Positions 44,571-54,088 of a stretch of DNA of 64,000 nucleotides are shown here, piece by piece; the stretch's first letter is position 1, and the number at the start of each line of letters is the position of its first letter. The translations under genes were made by a program, and so were the position numbers. Origin of the DNA: Mycobacterium sp. 1245111.1 (GTDB lineage: Bacteria > Actinomycetota > Actinomycetes > Mycobacteriales > Mycobacteriaceae); NCBI RefSeq assembly GCF_001673405.1, contig NZ_LZLV01000152.1:29168-93167 (forward strand). Direction: 5' to 3'. Under the pieces are notes generated by a model that was not told the origin of the DNA, did no database searches, and was given only the letters and a program-made list of their open reading frames with translations.

Positions 44571-45178
44571 CCCGGAGCGATCTCCTGAGGTAGACCGGTC
44601 AACCCGAGCGCCGCTAGCTGTCGCACGCCATGCTCGAACCCGCACACCGCGATCGAGCCGGCGAGCATCCAGAAGCGACTGCCTTCGACGAGCGGCAACT
44701 CCACCCAGCGCGTGATGACCGATCGCGAAAAATGGCTGTGCCCCACGAACACCACGTCGCGGGAAGCCATGTGCTCCAATGCCAAGGCGACGGCCCGATC
44801 CGCGCGGTCGCTGACTTGCGCAACCGTCTCGCCGTCCGGGCAGCCGTGCGTCCAGATCAGCCAATCGGGAACCGATTCGTGTATCTGCGTCGTGGTCAAC
44901 CCCTCGTAGGAACCGTAATCCCACTCGGCGAGCAAGGGGGATACCTCGTCCACTGCGAGTCCGGCCAGCTTGGCTGTGGTCAACGCGCGTATCCGCGGGC
45001 TGCTGATCACCAGGGGGTCGGTGAGTTTCAGTTCACGCAGGACGCGGCCGGCAAGCTCGGCCTGCACCCGGCCGGTATCGGTCAGCTCGATATCGGTGCG
45101 TCCGGTGTGCTGGCCGGATTTCGACCACGGAGTTTCGCCGTGGCGGAGCAACACCAGCCGATGGCTCAGGACGCTCAT
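44567..45178 (-). CDS. gpm2: Histidine phosphatase (Rv3214/gpm2)
   Basis: A 203-residue histidine-phosphatase fold protein. The catalytic LRHGET is near residue 12, and the second His lies in FVGHSHFSRSV. Rv3214 has been shown to be an acid phosphatase rather than a phosphoglycerate mutase. The start is ATG 45178; the longer frame adds eight unconserved residues. It is the first gene of gpm2-entC-GNAT, all overlapping by 4 nt, and diverges from parA. Confidence 0.92.
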   Translation of the reverse strand: MSVLSHRLVLLRHGETPWSKSGQHTGRTDIELTDTGRVQAELAGRVLRELKLTDPLVISSPRIRALTTAKLAGLAVDEVSPLLAEWDYGSYEGLTTTQIHESVPDWLIWTHGCPDGETVAQVSDRADRAVALALEHMASRDVVFVGHSHFSRSVITRWVELPLVEGSRFWMLAGSIAVCGFEHGVRQLAALGLTGLPQEIAPG

Positions 45179-45292
45179 GCTGACCGATTGTGCCTGACAC
45201 ACATGGCCATCCGCGCGCGGGCACCGTGCTGTTAATGCCAGGATGGCAGGTGTTAACCGCCGGCAACAGATCGAGGGAGGGGCGTCGTTGCG

Positions 45293-46093
45293 ATGAAGGG
45301 GACCCGAGTGCTGGCGGTAGCCAACCAGAAGGGTGGGGTGGCCAAGACGACGACGGTCGCCTCATTGGGCGCGGCGATCGCGGATGCAGGCCGCCGGGTG
45401 CTGCTGGTCGATCTGGATCCGCAGGGCTGTCTGACGTTTTCGCTGGGCCAGGATCCGGACAAGCTGGCGGTGTCGGTGCATGAGGTGCTGCTCGGCGACG
45501 TCGAGCCCAACGCCGCGCTGGTGCAAACGGCGGAGGGGATGACGCTGCTGCCGGCGAATATCGACCTGGCGGGGGCGGAGGCGATGCTGTTGATGCGGGC
45601 CGGCCGCGAATACGCCCTGAAACGCGCGCTGGACAAACTCGGCGACGCGTTCGACGTGATCGTGATCGACTGCCCGCCGTCGCTGGGCGTGCTGACGCTG
45701 AACGGGCTCACCGCGGCCGACGAGGTCATTGTGCCGCTGCAGTGCGAGACGCTGGCGCATCGCGGGGTCGGGCAGTTCCTGCGAACCGTCCACGACGTTC
45801 AGCAGATCACCAACCCGGAGCTGAAGCTGCTGGGCGCGCTGCCGACGTTGTACGACCCGCGTACCACGCACACCCGTGACGTGCTGCTCGACGTCGCCGA
45901 CCGCTACGACCTGCCGGTGCTGGCGCCGCCGATCCCGCGCACGGTGCGCTTCGCCGAAGCCAGCGCGTCGGGCTCGTCGGTGCTGGCCGCGCGCAAGAAC
46001 AAGGGCGCATCGGCCTACCAGGAGCTGGCCAAGTCGCTGCTCAAACACTGGAAGTCGGGCAAGGAACTGCCCACGTTCGCGATCGAGGTCTAA
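45293..46093 (+). CDS. ParA/Soj-family ATPase (orphan)
   Basis: A 266-residue deviant-Walker ATPase, ortholog of Rv3213c. The P-loop is KGGVAKTT, with the typical LLVDLDPQG and VIDCPPSLGVLTLNGL. No parB or parS is adjacent, so it is not the chromosome-segregation ParA and may position other cargo. ATG 45293 is preceded by GAGGGAGGGG further upstream. It ends in a CTAA shared with the stop of the convergent gene. Confidence 0.93.
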   Translation: MKGTRVLAVANQKGGVAKTTTVASLGAAIADAGRRVLLVDLDPQGCLTFSLGQDPDKLAVSVHEVLLGDVEPNAALVQTAEGMTLLPANIDLAGAEAMLLMRAGREYALKRALDKLGDAFDVIVIDCPPSLGVLTLNGLTAADEVIVPLQCETLAHRGVGQFLRTVHDVQQITNPELKLLGALPTLYDPRTTHTRDVLLDVADRYDLPVLAPPIPRTVRFAEASASGSSVLAARKNKGASAYQELAKSLLKHWKSGKELPTFAIEV

Positions 46094-47304
46094 CCCAGCG
46101 CGACGAGCGTCTTGCCGCGCTGCTCGAGCAGCTGCGAACCCGTCGCGAGCGGGATCACCGCCGAGTCCGACGGCTCGCGGTGCACGGGCAGGAAGTCCTC
46201 GCCGACCCCGGTGACCGGATCGCAGAGCGCGATGCCGTCGGTGACCGGGACGACCAACTTGCCGGCCATCAGCGTGGCCGGACCCACCGGAGCCGAAGAG
46301 CCCGCCGGCCCAACGGAATAGCGGTAGGTCAGGTTCGCCGCGTCGAACACCATCACCCGGTGGCCGGTCCACCAAGTGATCAGATTGCTGGACTGCGTCA
46401 CCACATTCGACGTCGACGGCGACTCCGGCAACAGGGTGCTCGCGATCGTGTTTCCGGTTTCGTCGATGACGTCGACCCGGGGCTGAGGTGCCGGCAGGTA
46501 GATCGCGGTCCGGGTTTCGGACACCGTCAGGACTTTGGCGCTGGAATCGGGGCCGATGCCCGGTTCCGCGACATTGTGCTGATCGGGCTCGTCTTCCTCC
46601 TTGGCCGGTCGCAGCAGCGTGAGCCGTAGATCGGCCTGCCGGCCGCACGCCTCGAACACCGAGACCGCCGACGAGCTGGCCGCCGCCGACGTCAGGCGGC
46701 AGCCGGTGTGCAGCCCCTTCGACGTCGGCTTGACCCGGGCGTCGATCTCGCCATAGGACAGCATTCGGACCATGTCCGAGCGCCACAGCTCGAGCCGGGT
46801 ATCGCCGGCGGACAACACCGTGGTGCCGTCCGACGACAGCTGCACCCGCTTGTTGCTATAGCTGCTGCGAGCCGGTCCACGTCGACCGGTGGATCCGTCG
46901 AGGGTGCTCACCTGGCCGCAGCCGCGGTCGTCGCGGTACACCGCGACCGCGTAGCGGTAGACCCAGGAGACGCCGCACAGGTCGGCGTCGCGCGAGTAGC
47001 TCCATCGGACGGCGCCGGTGACCGGGTCGTGGCCTTCGACGACGCGTCCGTCGCCGGTGACGACAAGCCCGCCGACCGCGACCGGTTGCGCGGTGGCGGC
47101 GCTGTTGGCGTGCCACAGCTCACGCAGCGACGCCGGCACCGCATGCGCGGGCGTGGGGTTGGGCGCGGGCACGGCCGCCGGGCGACTGATGGTGGCCCGG
47201 GCATCGCTGGTCCACCAGATCAACGCCGCTGCCGCGGCGACCGCGGTGAGGATCGCGGCCGCGGCCAACAGATCAGCCTTGGTGCGGCGTTCCGGCTTGA
47301 CCAT
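46090..47304 (-). CDS. Membrane-anchored beta-propeller-like protein (Rv3212-like)
   Basis: A 404-residue protein of unknown function. One N-terminal membrane helix (ADLLAAAAILTAVAAAAALIWW at about 11-32) follows a basic start. The extracytoplasmic part has PQQ-like repeats such as DPVTGAVRWSYSRDADLCG and YRYAVAVYRDDRG, suggesting a WD/PQQ propeller. ATG 47304 is preferred; the frame extends into rhlE. The gene lies 19 nt downstream of rhlE on the same strand. Confidence 0.85.
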   Translation of the reverse strand: MVKPERRTKADLLAAAAILTAVAAAAALIWWTSDARATISRPAAVPAPNPTPAHAVPASLRELWHANSAATAQPVAVGGLVVTGDGRVVEGHDPVTGAVRWSYSRDADLCGVSWVYRYAVAVYRDDRGCGQVSTLDGSTGRRGPARSSYSNKRVQLSSDGTTVLSAGDTRLELWRSDMVRMLSYGEIDARVKPTSKGLHTGCRLTSAAASSSAVSVFEACGRQADLRLTLLRPAKEEDEPDQHNVAEPGIGPDSSAKVLTVSETRTAIYLPAPQPRVDVIDETGNTIASTLLPESPSTSNVVTQSSNLITWWTGHRVMVFDAANLTYRYSVGPAGSSAPVGPATLMAGKLVVPVTDGIALCDPVTGVGEDFLPVHREPSDSAVIPLATGSQLLEQRGKTLVALG

Positions 47305-47323
47305 CGCGGGCGGCGACGGCGAA

Positions 47324-48868
47324 TCAGTTGGCGGTGGCCACGGGAGCTTCGGCGCCCGCTGACTTGCGGGGGCGACGACGGCGACGCCGGGCTCGCGTGC
47401 CGTCGCCGGACGTGGCGTCCGAACTGCCTGCGGCCGTGGCTGATTGGTCGGTGTCGCCGCTACCGTTGGCGATGGCGTGGCCGGTCGCGGCCTTGCCCCC
47501 GCGGGTGCGGCGGCGCTGGCGATTGCTGTTGCGCGGCGGCGCAGACTCGCCGGCGTCACTGCTGTTGCGACCGCCGGTGGACGCGGCGCGCTTGACCGGC
47601 GACTTCTTCGGTGCGCCGACGGAGCCGCTGACGTCGGTCGGGATGTCCAGCTCGACGTAGACGTGCGGCGAGTTGGAGTAAGTCTCGGCCGGGTCGGGGC
47701 AGTTCAATCCGAGGGCCTTGTCGATCAGCGTCCAGCGGGGCAGCTCGTCCCAGTCCACCAGCGTGACCGCGATGCCGGTCTTGCCGGCCCGGCCGGTACG
47801 GCCGATGCGGTGCACGTAGGTGTTCTCGTCGTCGGGGCACTGGTAGTTGATGACGTGGGTGATGTCGTCGATGTCGATGCCGCGAGCCGCGACATCGGTG
47901 GCGACCAGCACGTCGATGTCGTGATTGCGGAACTGCTTGAGTGCCTTCTCGCGGGCGATCTGTCCCAGGTCGCCGTGCACCGCGCCGACGGCGAAGCCGC
48001 GCTCGGCGAGTTCGTCGGCGACTTTCTGCGCGGTGCGCTTGGTGCGGGTGAAGATCATCGTGGCGCCGCGGCCGCGGGCCTGCAATACCCGGCTGACCAG
48101 CTCCACCTTGTCCATGGCGTGGGCCCGGTAGACATACTGCTTGGTCAGGTCGTGGACCGCCGACGAATGCGGCGCTTCGGCCCGGATGTGGGTGGGCTGG
48201 TTCATGAAGGTGCGGGCCAGCGTGATGATCGGGTCCGGCATGGTCGCCGAGAACAGCATCGACTGCCGATCGTCGGGGATCTGCCGCAGGATCCGCTCGA
48301 TGTCGGGCAGGAACCCCAGGTCGAGCATCTCGTCGGCCTCGTCGAGCACCAGCACCGACAGGCCGCCGAGTTGCAGGTGGCCCTGCTGGGCCAGGTCGAG
48401 CAGCCGGCCGGGCGTGCCGACAACGACGTCGGCGCCCGCGCGCAGCGCCTCGATCTGCGGCTCGTAGGGCCGGCCGCCGTAGATGGAGACGACCGAGAGC
48501 TTGCGGTCACCGTCGTCGGTCTTCAGGTACTTCGCCGCGGTGGACAGGTCGCCGTAGACCTGCAGACACAGTTCGCGGGTGGGCACCACGATCAGGGCCC
48601 GGGGGATGCCGGACAGGGGTCGCTCGGCGCCTTGCGTGGTGATCCGCTGCAACAGCGGAACGCCGAAGGCGAAGGTCTTGCCCATGCCGGTGCGGGCTTG
48701 GCCGATCAGGTCGTCGCCGGTCAGTGCCAGCGGAAGCGTGAGCTCTTGGATGGCGAACGGATGCTCAATGCCTTGCTCTTGCAGGGCCTGCACGATTTCA
48801 GCGCGGACACCGAGGTCGGCGAAGGTGGATTCGGATGCGGCTCGGTTAGGTGTGATGAGTGGAGTCAT
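47324..48868 (-). CDS. rhlE: DEAD-box RNA helicase RhlE
   Basis: A 514-residue ATP-dependent RNA helicase, ortholog of Rv3211. The motifs are ARTGMGKTFAFG, PTRELCLQV, DEADEML (motif II), SAT (motif III) and HRIGRTGRAGKTG. The basic C-terminus (GTRARRRRRRPRK) probably binds RNA. The frame runs up to 49009 but MTPLITPNRAAS at 48868 matches homologs. The leader upstream to about 49164 is non-coding. Confidence 0.95.
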   Translation of the reverse strand: MTPLITPNRAASESTFADLGVRAEIVQALQEQGIEHPFAIQELTLPLALTGDDLIGQARTGMGKTFAFGVPLLQRITTQGAERPLSGIPRALIVVPTRELCLQVYGDLSTAAKYLKTDDGDRKLSVVSIYGGRPYEPQIEALRAGADVVVGTPGRLLDLAQQGHLQLGGLSVLVLDEADEMLDLGFLPDIERILRQIPDDRQSMLFSATMPDPIITLARTFMNQPTHIRAEAPHSSAVHDLTKQYVYRAHAMDKVELVSRVLQARGRGATMIFTRTKRTAQKVADELAERGFAVGAVHGDLGQIAREKALKQFRNHDIDVLVATDVAARGIDIDDITHVINYQCPDDENTYVHRIGRTGRAGKTGIAVTLVDWDELPRWTLIDKALGLNCPDPAETYSNSPHVYVELDIPTDVSGSVGAPKKSPVKRAASTGGRNSSDAGESAPPRNSNRQRRRTRGGKAATGHAIANGSGDTDQSATAAGSSDATSGDGTRARRRRRRPRKSAGAEAPVATAN

Positions 48869-49152
48869 GCGTGAAGCACGTATGCCTTTCGGTTTCGTAT
48901 TCGATTGGTCAATCGCTGCGATCACGCGCGCACCAGTTGACTGTCGAATACGTTGCCGATTCGCGGGCCCTGCACTGATGAGAGGCGGGCCAACTGCGTG
49001 CACGCACATTGCACAGGCACAAGTAGTACGGATCTACCACCGTTACCTGGATTGATTGTAGCTGGTGGGTCGCCTCAGCTCCGATTCGGAACGCTCACAG
49101 GCGCGGCGGGTCGCCGGCTTGGCGCGCACAGCGGGCGCTCAAACACGTCTCC

Positions 49153-49158
49153 TACAGT
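49153..49158 (+). promoter_or_regulatory. Leaderless -10 of the Rv3210c-like gene
   Basis: TACAGT is 6 nt before ATG 49165 and there is no Shine-Dalgarno sequence. The rest of 48869-49164 (296 bp) is the rhlE leader and contains no gene I can support. Confidence 0.5.
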
Positions 49159-49164
49159 GGTGGC

Positions 49165-49860
49165 ATGACTTCGCTTTCGCAGGGCGACCAGCTGGCCGAT
49201 CCGCCTCCGCCACGGCTGCCCGCGGACCATCCCGGAGTCAACGAACTGTTCGCGCTGCTGGCCTACGGCGAGGTCGCGGCGTTCTACCGGCTCACCGACG
49301 AAGCGCGGATGGCGCCGGACCTGCGCGGCCGAATTTCGATGGCCAGCATGGCCGCAGCCGAGATGGCGCACTACGAGTTGCTGGTCGACGCGCTGGAAAA
49401 GCGTGGCGTCGACGTGCTGCCGGCGATCTCGAAGTACGCCTCCGCGCTCGAGGGCTACCACCGGCTGACCACCCCGAGCACGTGGCTGGAGGCGTTGGTC
49501 AAGACGTACATCGGTGACGCCCTGGCGGCCGACTTCTACCTCGAGATCGCCGACTCGTTGCCCGACGAGGTCGCCGACGTCGTGCGCTCGACGATGTCTC
49601 AGACCGGGCACTCGCAGTTCGTGGTCGCCGAGGTGCGCGCCGCGATCGCCAAGAGCAACAAACAGCGCAGCCGGCTGGCGTTGTGGTCCCGCCGCCTGCT
49701 GGGCGAAGCGATCACGCAGGCGCAGTACGTGCTGGCCGAACACGACGAGCTGGTCGACCTGGTGGTGTCGAGGACCGGCGGGCTGGCACAGGTCAGCGAC
49801 TTCTTCAACCGGCTGCAGCGCACCCACGACGAGCGCACGCGCGAGCTGGGCTTGTCCTAG
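49165..49860 (+). CDS. Ferritin-like protein of the Rv3210c/MiaE-like family
   Basis: A 231-residue helical protein with the spaced Glu/His pattern of a di-iron ferritin-like fold, for example AAAEMAHYELL and the later TGHSQFVV. The family is annotated as ferritin-like and has been compared with the tRNA hydroxylase MiaE. Reaction and partner are unproven. The start is ATG 49165, fixed by the -10 spacing. It converges on an MmpS-like gene sharing one CTAG stop. Confidence 0.88.
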   Translation: MTSLSQGDQLADPPPPRLPADHPGVNELFALLAYGEVAAFYRLTDEARMAPDLRGRISMASMAAAEMAHYELLVDALEKRGVDVLPAISKYASALEGYHRLTTPSTWLEALVKTYIGDALAADFYLEIADSLPDEVADVVRSTMSQTGHSQFVVAEVRAAIAKSNKQRSRLALWSRRLLGEAITQAQYVLAEHDELVDLVVSRTGGLAQVSDFFNRLQRTHDERTRELGLS

Positions 49861-50498
49861 CGGGTGCAGGTCGCGATCATCGTGCTGCTCGTCGAGATCG
49901 CGATGTTCTGACCGACGCCGTCGGCGATCGAGCAGTTCAGCCGGCCGGTCAGGCTGGTGGCCACGACCGATCGCGTGCTCACCCCTGGATTGAGCACGAC
50001 GGTTCGCGACCACGGCAGTGAGACGTTGAAGTCGGTTTGCGGCGCTCCCGAGGCGTCGGTGTAGACGACGGTGACCAGATCGAGCAGGCCCTTGACGCCG
50101 GTCACGCGATAGACGAAGGTGCGGGCGGCCACGTCCGGCGCCACCGGCGGGATGGCTTCCGGCGTCGGGGTTTCCGTCGGCGCGGTGCTGGTCGCCGTCG
50201 GGGTGGGCGGCCGCGACGTCGGCGCCACGGTGGTCACCGTCTCCGGCGGCAGCGCCGGCACCATTCGCGGCGACGTGGTGTGGCTCGGCGGCACCACCAC
50301 GGTGGCCGAGGTCGAGGCGCTGTCGCCGCCGTTGACGATGACCACGGTGGCGATGACGGCGAGCACGAACACGATCCCGGCGATAGCCGCGATCGGACGC
50401 CAGCGTTCCTCGGCCGACGGGTAATCGCCGTCGGCGTAGATGTCGTCGACGGTGTCGTCGTCTGAGTAGTCCTGGAGCTCGTGGTCCAGGTAGTCCAT
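49857..50498 (-). CDS. Membrane-anchored Thr/Pro-rich MmpS-like protein (Rv3209-like)
   Basis: A 213-residue protein with an acidic cytoplasmic start (MDYLDHELQDYSDDDTVDD). One membrane helix at about 37-56 follows, then a long Thr/Pro-rich linker. The C-terminal domain (TFVYRVTGVKGLLDLVTVVYTD) resembles the MmpS/transport-accessory fold. No mmpL gene is adjacent. It diverges from the TB9.4 gene. Function unknown. Confidence 0.82.
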   Translation of the reverse strand: MDYLDHELQDYSDDDTVDDIYADGDYPSAEERWRPIAAIAGIVFVLAVIATVVIVNGGDSASTSATVVVPPSHTTSPRMVPALPPETVTTVAPTSRPPTPTATSTAPTETPTPEAIPPVAPDVAARTFVYRVTGVKGLLDLVTVVYTDASGAPQTDFNVSLPWSRTVVLNPGVSTRSVVATSLTGRLNCSIADGVGQNIAISTSSTMIATCTR

Positions 50499-50685
50499 GG
50501 TGCTGATGGTGCCGATGTTAGTGATGTGACCAGCCGCGAGCTGCGCGAGAGCGGGCGTGTCAGGTCACGATTTGCCAACGACAGGCTCGTGCGAAGCCTT
50601 GCTGCCGACCGCCTTTCGGCGCCGCTGCGGGGCGTCCACTAGCCTGGTCGAAGCCACATCTACTGAAGAATTGGAAGGGGCCGGC

Positions 50686-50949
50686 GTGGAGGTCAAGATC
50701 GGGATCACGGACAGCCCGCGTGAGTTGGTCTTCACCAGCGCGCAAACGCCGAGCGAAGTCGAGGCACTGGTCGCCGCCGCACTGGCCAAAGACGCGGACG
50801 TGCTGGGCCTGACCGACGAAAAGGGCCGTCGCTTCCTCGTCAACTCCGCGAAGATCGCCTACGTCGAGATCGGCGCCGCAGACTCGCGTCGCGTCGGTTT
50901 CGGAATCGGAAGCGGTGCCGCTAAGAGCGGGGCCCCTACGACCGGGTAA
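50686..50949 (+). CDS. TB9.4: Small conserved antigen TB9.4 (DUF3107)
   Basis: An 87-residue protein of unknown function, ortholog of Rv3208A. It starts VEVKIGITDSPREL at GTG 50686, with GGAAGGGG 7 nt upstream. The conserved GRRFLVNSAKIAYVEIG and RRVGFG segments are present. Its 3' end overlaps the convergent TetR gene by 14 bp. In mycobacteria the antigen was found among low-mass culture-filtrate proteins. Confidence 0.92.
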   Translation: MEVKIGITDSPRELVFTSAQTPSEVEALVAAALAKDADVLGLTDEKGRRFLVNSAKIAYVEIGAADSRRVGFGIGSGAAKSGAPTTG

Positions 50950-51592
50950 GGGGCACGTGTGACAGACCGCCCCAGGCGAACAGCACGGTGCCGTCGACGG
51001 CGTCGTCCTTGCTGATCGGGCGATCGGAGTCCAGCCAGTACCGAGCGCAGTCGACGCTGAGCGCGACCAGGGCCACCGCGATCATGCGGGCCCGGTGCGG
51101 GTCCAAACCGGAGTCGGCACTGATCAAGTCGAACACCGCGTCGATGCACGACTCGGTGGCCACCCGGACCTGCGCGGCGACCTGAGGTTCGGTCGTGTAG
51201 TCGTTGTCGAAGATCAGCCGGTAGCCCTGGCTGTCGTGTTCGATGAAGTCGAAGAACGCCTGCACGGCGGAGCGCAGCCGCTGCCGGTTGTCGGTGGTGG
51301 TGCGCAACGCCTGGCGGACACCCGACACCAGGTTCTCGACGTGCCGCTGCAGCACCGCCAAATACAACTCCAGCTTGCTGGAAAAGTGTTGGTAGAGAAC
51401 GGGTTTGCTGACCCCGGCGCGCTCGGCGATCTCGTCCATACCGGCGGCGTGGTAGCCACGGTCGACGAAGATGTCGCTGGCGGCGATGAGCAACTGACCA
51501 CGGCGCTCGTCACGAGGCAGTCGGTTTCCGCGCCGCGCAGAGTTGCCGGGCTTCACCCCGCTCCGTCCGGCGGCGTTGGCGAGATCGCTCAT
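50936..51592 (-). CDS. TetR-family regulator (Rv3208-like)
   Basis: A 218-residue regulator, near-identical in the helix-turn-helix (GMDEIAERAGVSKPVLYQHF) to M. tuberculosis Rv3208. The ligand domain contains YRLIFDNDYTTEPQVAAQ. The frame extends to 51655, but ATG 51592 has TTGAGGA just upstream. It is divergent from the DUF3152 gene. Targets unknown. Confidence 0.9.
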   Translation of the reverse strand: MSDLANAAGRSGVKPGNSARRGNRLPRDERRGQLLIAASDIFVDRGYHAAGMDEIAERAGVSKPVLYQHFSSKLELYLAVLQRHVENLVSGVRQALRTTTDNRQRLRSAVQAFFDFIEHDSQGYRLIFDNDYTTEPQVAAQVRVATESCIDAVFDLISADSGLDPHRARMIAVALVALSVDCARYWLDSDRPISKDDAVDGTVLFAWGGLSHVPLTRS

Positions 51593-51776
51593 CCATTCCT
51601 CAATCTGCTTGTCATCGCGCCGGTGTGGCGTAAGCGCGGTTAATCGGAACGACACTACTACTCGCGCGCATGTTCAACTGTGACCCAAGGGCTGTATGTC
51701 TGCCTGACGACGTGTTATAGGCGGCTTTTGGCGCGCCGGGAGTCCTCGCTAGCAGGTGTTGTGCCATTCTGGGAAA

Positions 51777-52814
51777 GTGACCTTCGACCCCGAGTGGCGC
51801 GGGGGCAACCGGACGCCCGTTCTTCGCGACGACTGGCGCGAGCCGCTGCGCGCCCAGCGTGATCCGCTGGCATGGGGTGCCGGCCCCGGGCGGGCCCGGT
51901 CGAATCGCGAACCCAGTCGTTGGCGCAAGCAAAGCTGGCTGGGCCGCTTCGTGTCCACCTACGGCTGGCGCGCCTACGCGCTGCCGATACTCGTCGCCGT
52001 CACCGGAGTGGTGCTCTACCAGACCGTCAGCGGAACCGGCACATCCGCGCCCGCGTCCGGTCATCCGCTGCAGGGTCCGCCCAAAATCGGCGCCGTCGGC
52101 ACGGTGATCGTCGACGCTCCGCCCCGCGGTCTGACCCAGTACGACGCCAGCCTGCCGACCGGCATGCTGCCCAACGGCGGGCCCTTCACCGACGCGGGCG
52201 CCAAGTCCTGGCACGTCGTCCCTGGAGTCACGCCGCAGGTCGGTCAGGGCGCCGTCAAAGTCTTCAAGTACACGGTCGAGGTCGAAAACGGTATGGACGC
52301 CACCGCGTTCGGCGGCGACGACGCGTTCGCCTCGATGGTCGACCAGACGCTCGGCAACCCGAAGAGCTGGACCCACGACGCGCAATTCGCGTTCATGAGG
52401 GTCGACGCGAACGGCCGCGTCAAACCCGACATCCGGATCTCGCTCAGTACGCCGATGACCGTCCGTGAGGGCTGCGGCTACGAGTTCCCGCTCGAAACCT
52501 CTTGCTACAACCCGTCTTACGGGGCCGGCGTCGAGCCACGGGTCTTCATCAACGAGGCCCGCTGGGTGCGCGGCGCGCTGTCGTTCCAGGGCGACGTCGG
52601 CTCCTATCGGCAGTACCTGATCAACCACGAGGTCGGCCACGCCATCGGCTACCTGCGCCACGAGCCGTGCGACAAGCAGGGCGGGCTGGCGCCGATCATG
52701 ATGCAGCAGACCTTCTCCACGTCCGATGACGACAACTCGAAGTTCGACCCGGAGTACGTCAGGCCCGATGGCAAGACGTGCCGGTTCAATCCCTGGCCGT
52801 ACCCGATCGCCTAA
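51777..52814 (+). CDS. DUF3152 membrane-anchored metzincin-like protein (Rv3207c-like)
   Basis: A 345-residue protein with a basic cytoplasmic N-terminus and one membrane helix near 65-85 (YALPILVAVTGVVLYQTV). The extracytoplasmic DUF3152 domain has an HEVGHAIGYLRH motif, matching the HExxHxxGxxH zinc site of metzincins. Peptidase activity is plausible but unproven. The start is GTG 51777. The moeZ gene follows after 25 nt. Confidence 0.88.
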   Translation: MTFDPEWRGGNRTPVLRDDWREPLRAQRDPLAWGAGPGRARSNREPSRWRKQSWLGRFVSTYGWRAYALPILVAVTGVVLYQTVSGTGTSAPASGHPLQGPPKIGAVGTVIVDAPPRGLTQYDASLPTGMLPNGGPFTDAGAKSWHVVPGVTPQVGQGAVKVFKYTVEVENGMDATAFGGDDAFASMVDQTLGNPKSWTHDAQFAFMRVDANGRVKPDIRISLSTPMTVREGCGYEFPLETSCYNPSYGAGVEPRVFINEARWVRGALSFQGDVGSYRQYLINHEVGHAIGYLRHEPCDKQGGLAPIMMQQTFSTSDDDNSKFDPEYVRPDGKTCRFNPWPYPIA

Positions 52815-52826
52815 GCCGGGCAGGCC

Positions 52827-52832
52827 TAGCCT
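52827..52832 (+). promoter_or_regulatory. Leaderless -10 of moeZ
   Basis: TAGCCT is followed by 7 nt and GTG 52840. No Shine-Dalgarno sequence is present. Confidence 0.45.
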
Positions 52833-52839
52833 TGGTGGT

Positions 52840-53997
52840 GTGCTTCCCCCGCTTGTCGAGCCAGCCGCCGAGCTGACTTCCGACGAGGTGGCCCGCTACA
52901 GCCGGCATCTCGTCATCCCCGATTTGGGTGTCGACGGCCAGCGGCGGCTCAAGAACGCGCGGGTGCTGGTGATCGGCGCGGGAGGTCTCGGCGCGCCGAC
53001 GCTGCTCTACCTGGCCGCGGCCGGCGTCGGCACCCTCGGCATCGTCGACGACGACATCGTCGAGGAGTCCAATCTGCAACGCCAGATCATCCACGGAGTG
53101 GCCGATGTCGGTCGGTCCAAGGCGCAGTCCGCCCGCGACTCGATCGCCGAGGTCAACCCGCTGGTGCAGGTGCGGTTGCACGAAGTGCGGCTGGACCGGG
53201 GCAACGCCGTCGAGTTGTTCGAGCAGTACGACCTGATCCTCGACGGCACCGACAACTTCGCCACCCGCTACCTGGTCAACGACGCCGCGGTGCTGGCGCA
53301 CAAGCCCTACGTGTGGGGATCGATCTACCGGTTCGAGGGCCAGGTGTCGGTGTTCTGGGAGGACGCGCCCGACGGCCGCGCCCTGAACTACCGCGACCTG
53401 TATCCGGAGGCCCCGCCGCCGGGCCTGGTGCCGTCGTGCGCCGAAGGCGGAGTGTTGGGCGTGCTGTGCGCCTCGATTGCGTCGGTGATGAGCACCGAGG
53501 CGATCAAGCTGATCACCGGGCTCGGAGAGCCGCTGCTGGGCCGGCTGATGATGTACGACGCGCTGGCCATGACCTATCGGACGATCGCGATCCGCAAGGA
53601 CCCGGCCGCGCCGCCGATCACCGAGCTGGTCGACTACGACCAATTCTGCGGAGTCGCCGGCGACGCCGCGGACGGCGATGCGATCACCCCTGGGGAGTTG
53701 CGTGATCTGCTCGCTGCCGGCGACAAGATCGTGCTGATCGACGTGCGGGAGCCGGCCGAGTGGGACATCAACCACATCGACGGCGCTCAGCTGATCCCGA
53801 GTTCGTCGATCGAAGCCGGCGAAGGACTGGCCGGGCTGCCCCGCGATCGCCGGCCGGTGCTCTATTGCAAGACCGGAGTGCGCTCGGCCGCGGCGTTGAC
53901 GGCGTTCCGCGACGCGGGGTTTGCCGACGCCGTCCATCTGCACGGCGGCATCGTGGCGTGGGCACAGCAGATGCAGCCCGACATGGTGATGTACTGA
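52840..53997 (+). CDS. moeZ: ThiF-rhodanese fusion MoeZ (sulfur-carrier activating enzyme)
   Basis: A 385-residue fusion, ortholog of Rv3206c. The N-terminal E1-like domain carries VLVIGAGGLGAPTLLYLAAAG and the DGTDNFATRYLVND loop. The C-terminal rhodanese domain has its active-site loop at CKTGVRSA. In M. tuberculosis it adenylates and thiocarboxylates the sulfur carrier CysO and supports cysteine and molybdenum cofactor synthesis. The start is GTG 52840; the frame extends upstream into the DUF3152 gene without conservation. Confidence 0.95.
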   Translation: MLPPLVEPAAELTSDEVARYSRHLVIPDLGVDGQRRLKNARVLVIGAGGLGAPTLLYLAAAGVGTLGIVDDDIVEESNLQRQIIHGVADVGRSKAQSARDSIAEVNPLVQVRLHEVRLDRGNAVELFEQYDLILDGTDNFATRYLVNDAAVLAHKPYVWGSIYRFEGQVSVFWEDAPDGRALNYRDLYPEAPPPGLVPSCAEGGVLGVLCASIASVMSTEAIKLITGLGEPLLGRLMMYDALAMTYRTIAIRKDPAAPPITELVDYDQFCGVAGDAADGDAITPGELRDLLAAGDKIVLIDVREPAEWDINHIDGAQLIPSSSIEAGEGLAGLPRDRRPVLYCKTGVRSAAALTAFRDAGFADAVHLHGGIVAWAQQMQPDMVMY

Positions 53998-54076
53998 TCG
54001 CACGCGACTGAAGCCATTCGGGTTCGTGCCGATCTGCGAGTTCGTGTCTAGTCCCGGGACTTCGCTGAGCGACGTT

Positions 54077-54082
54077 TAGGCT
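54077..54082 (+). promoter_or_regulatory. Leaderless -10 of the TIGR02569 gene
   Basis: TAGGCT is 6 nt before GTG 54089, the same spacing and hexamer as at tmk. Confidence 0.5.
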
Positions 54083-54088
54083 GTTCGG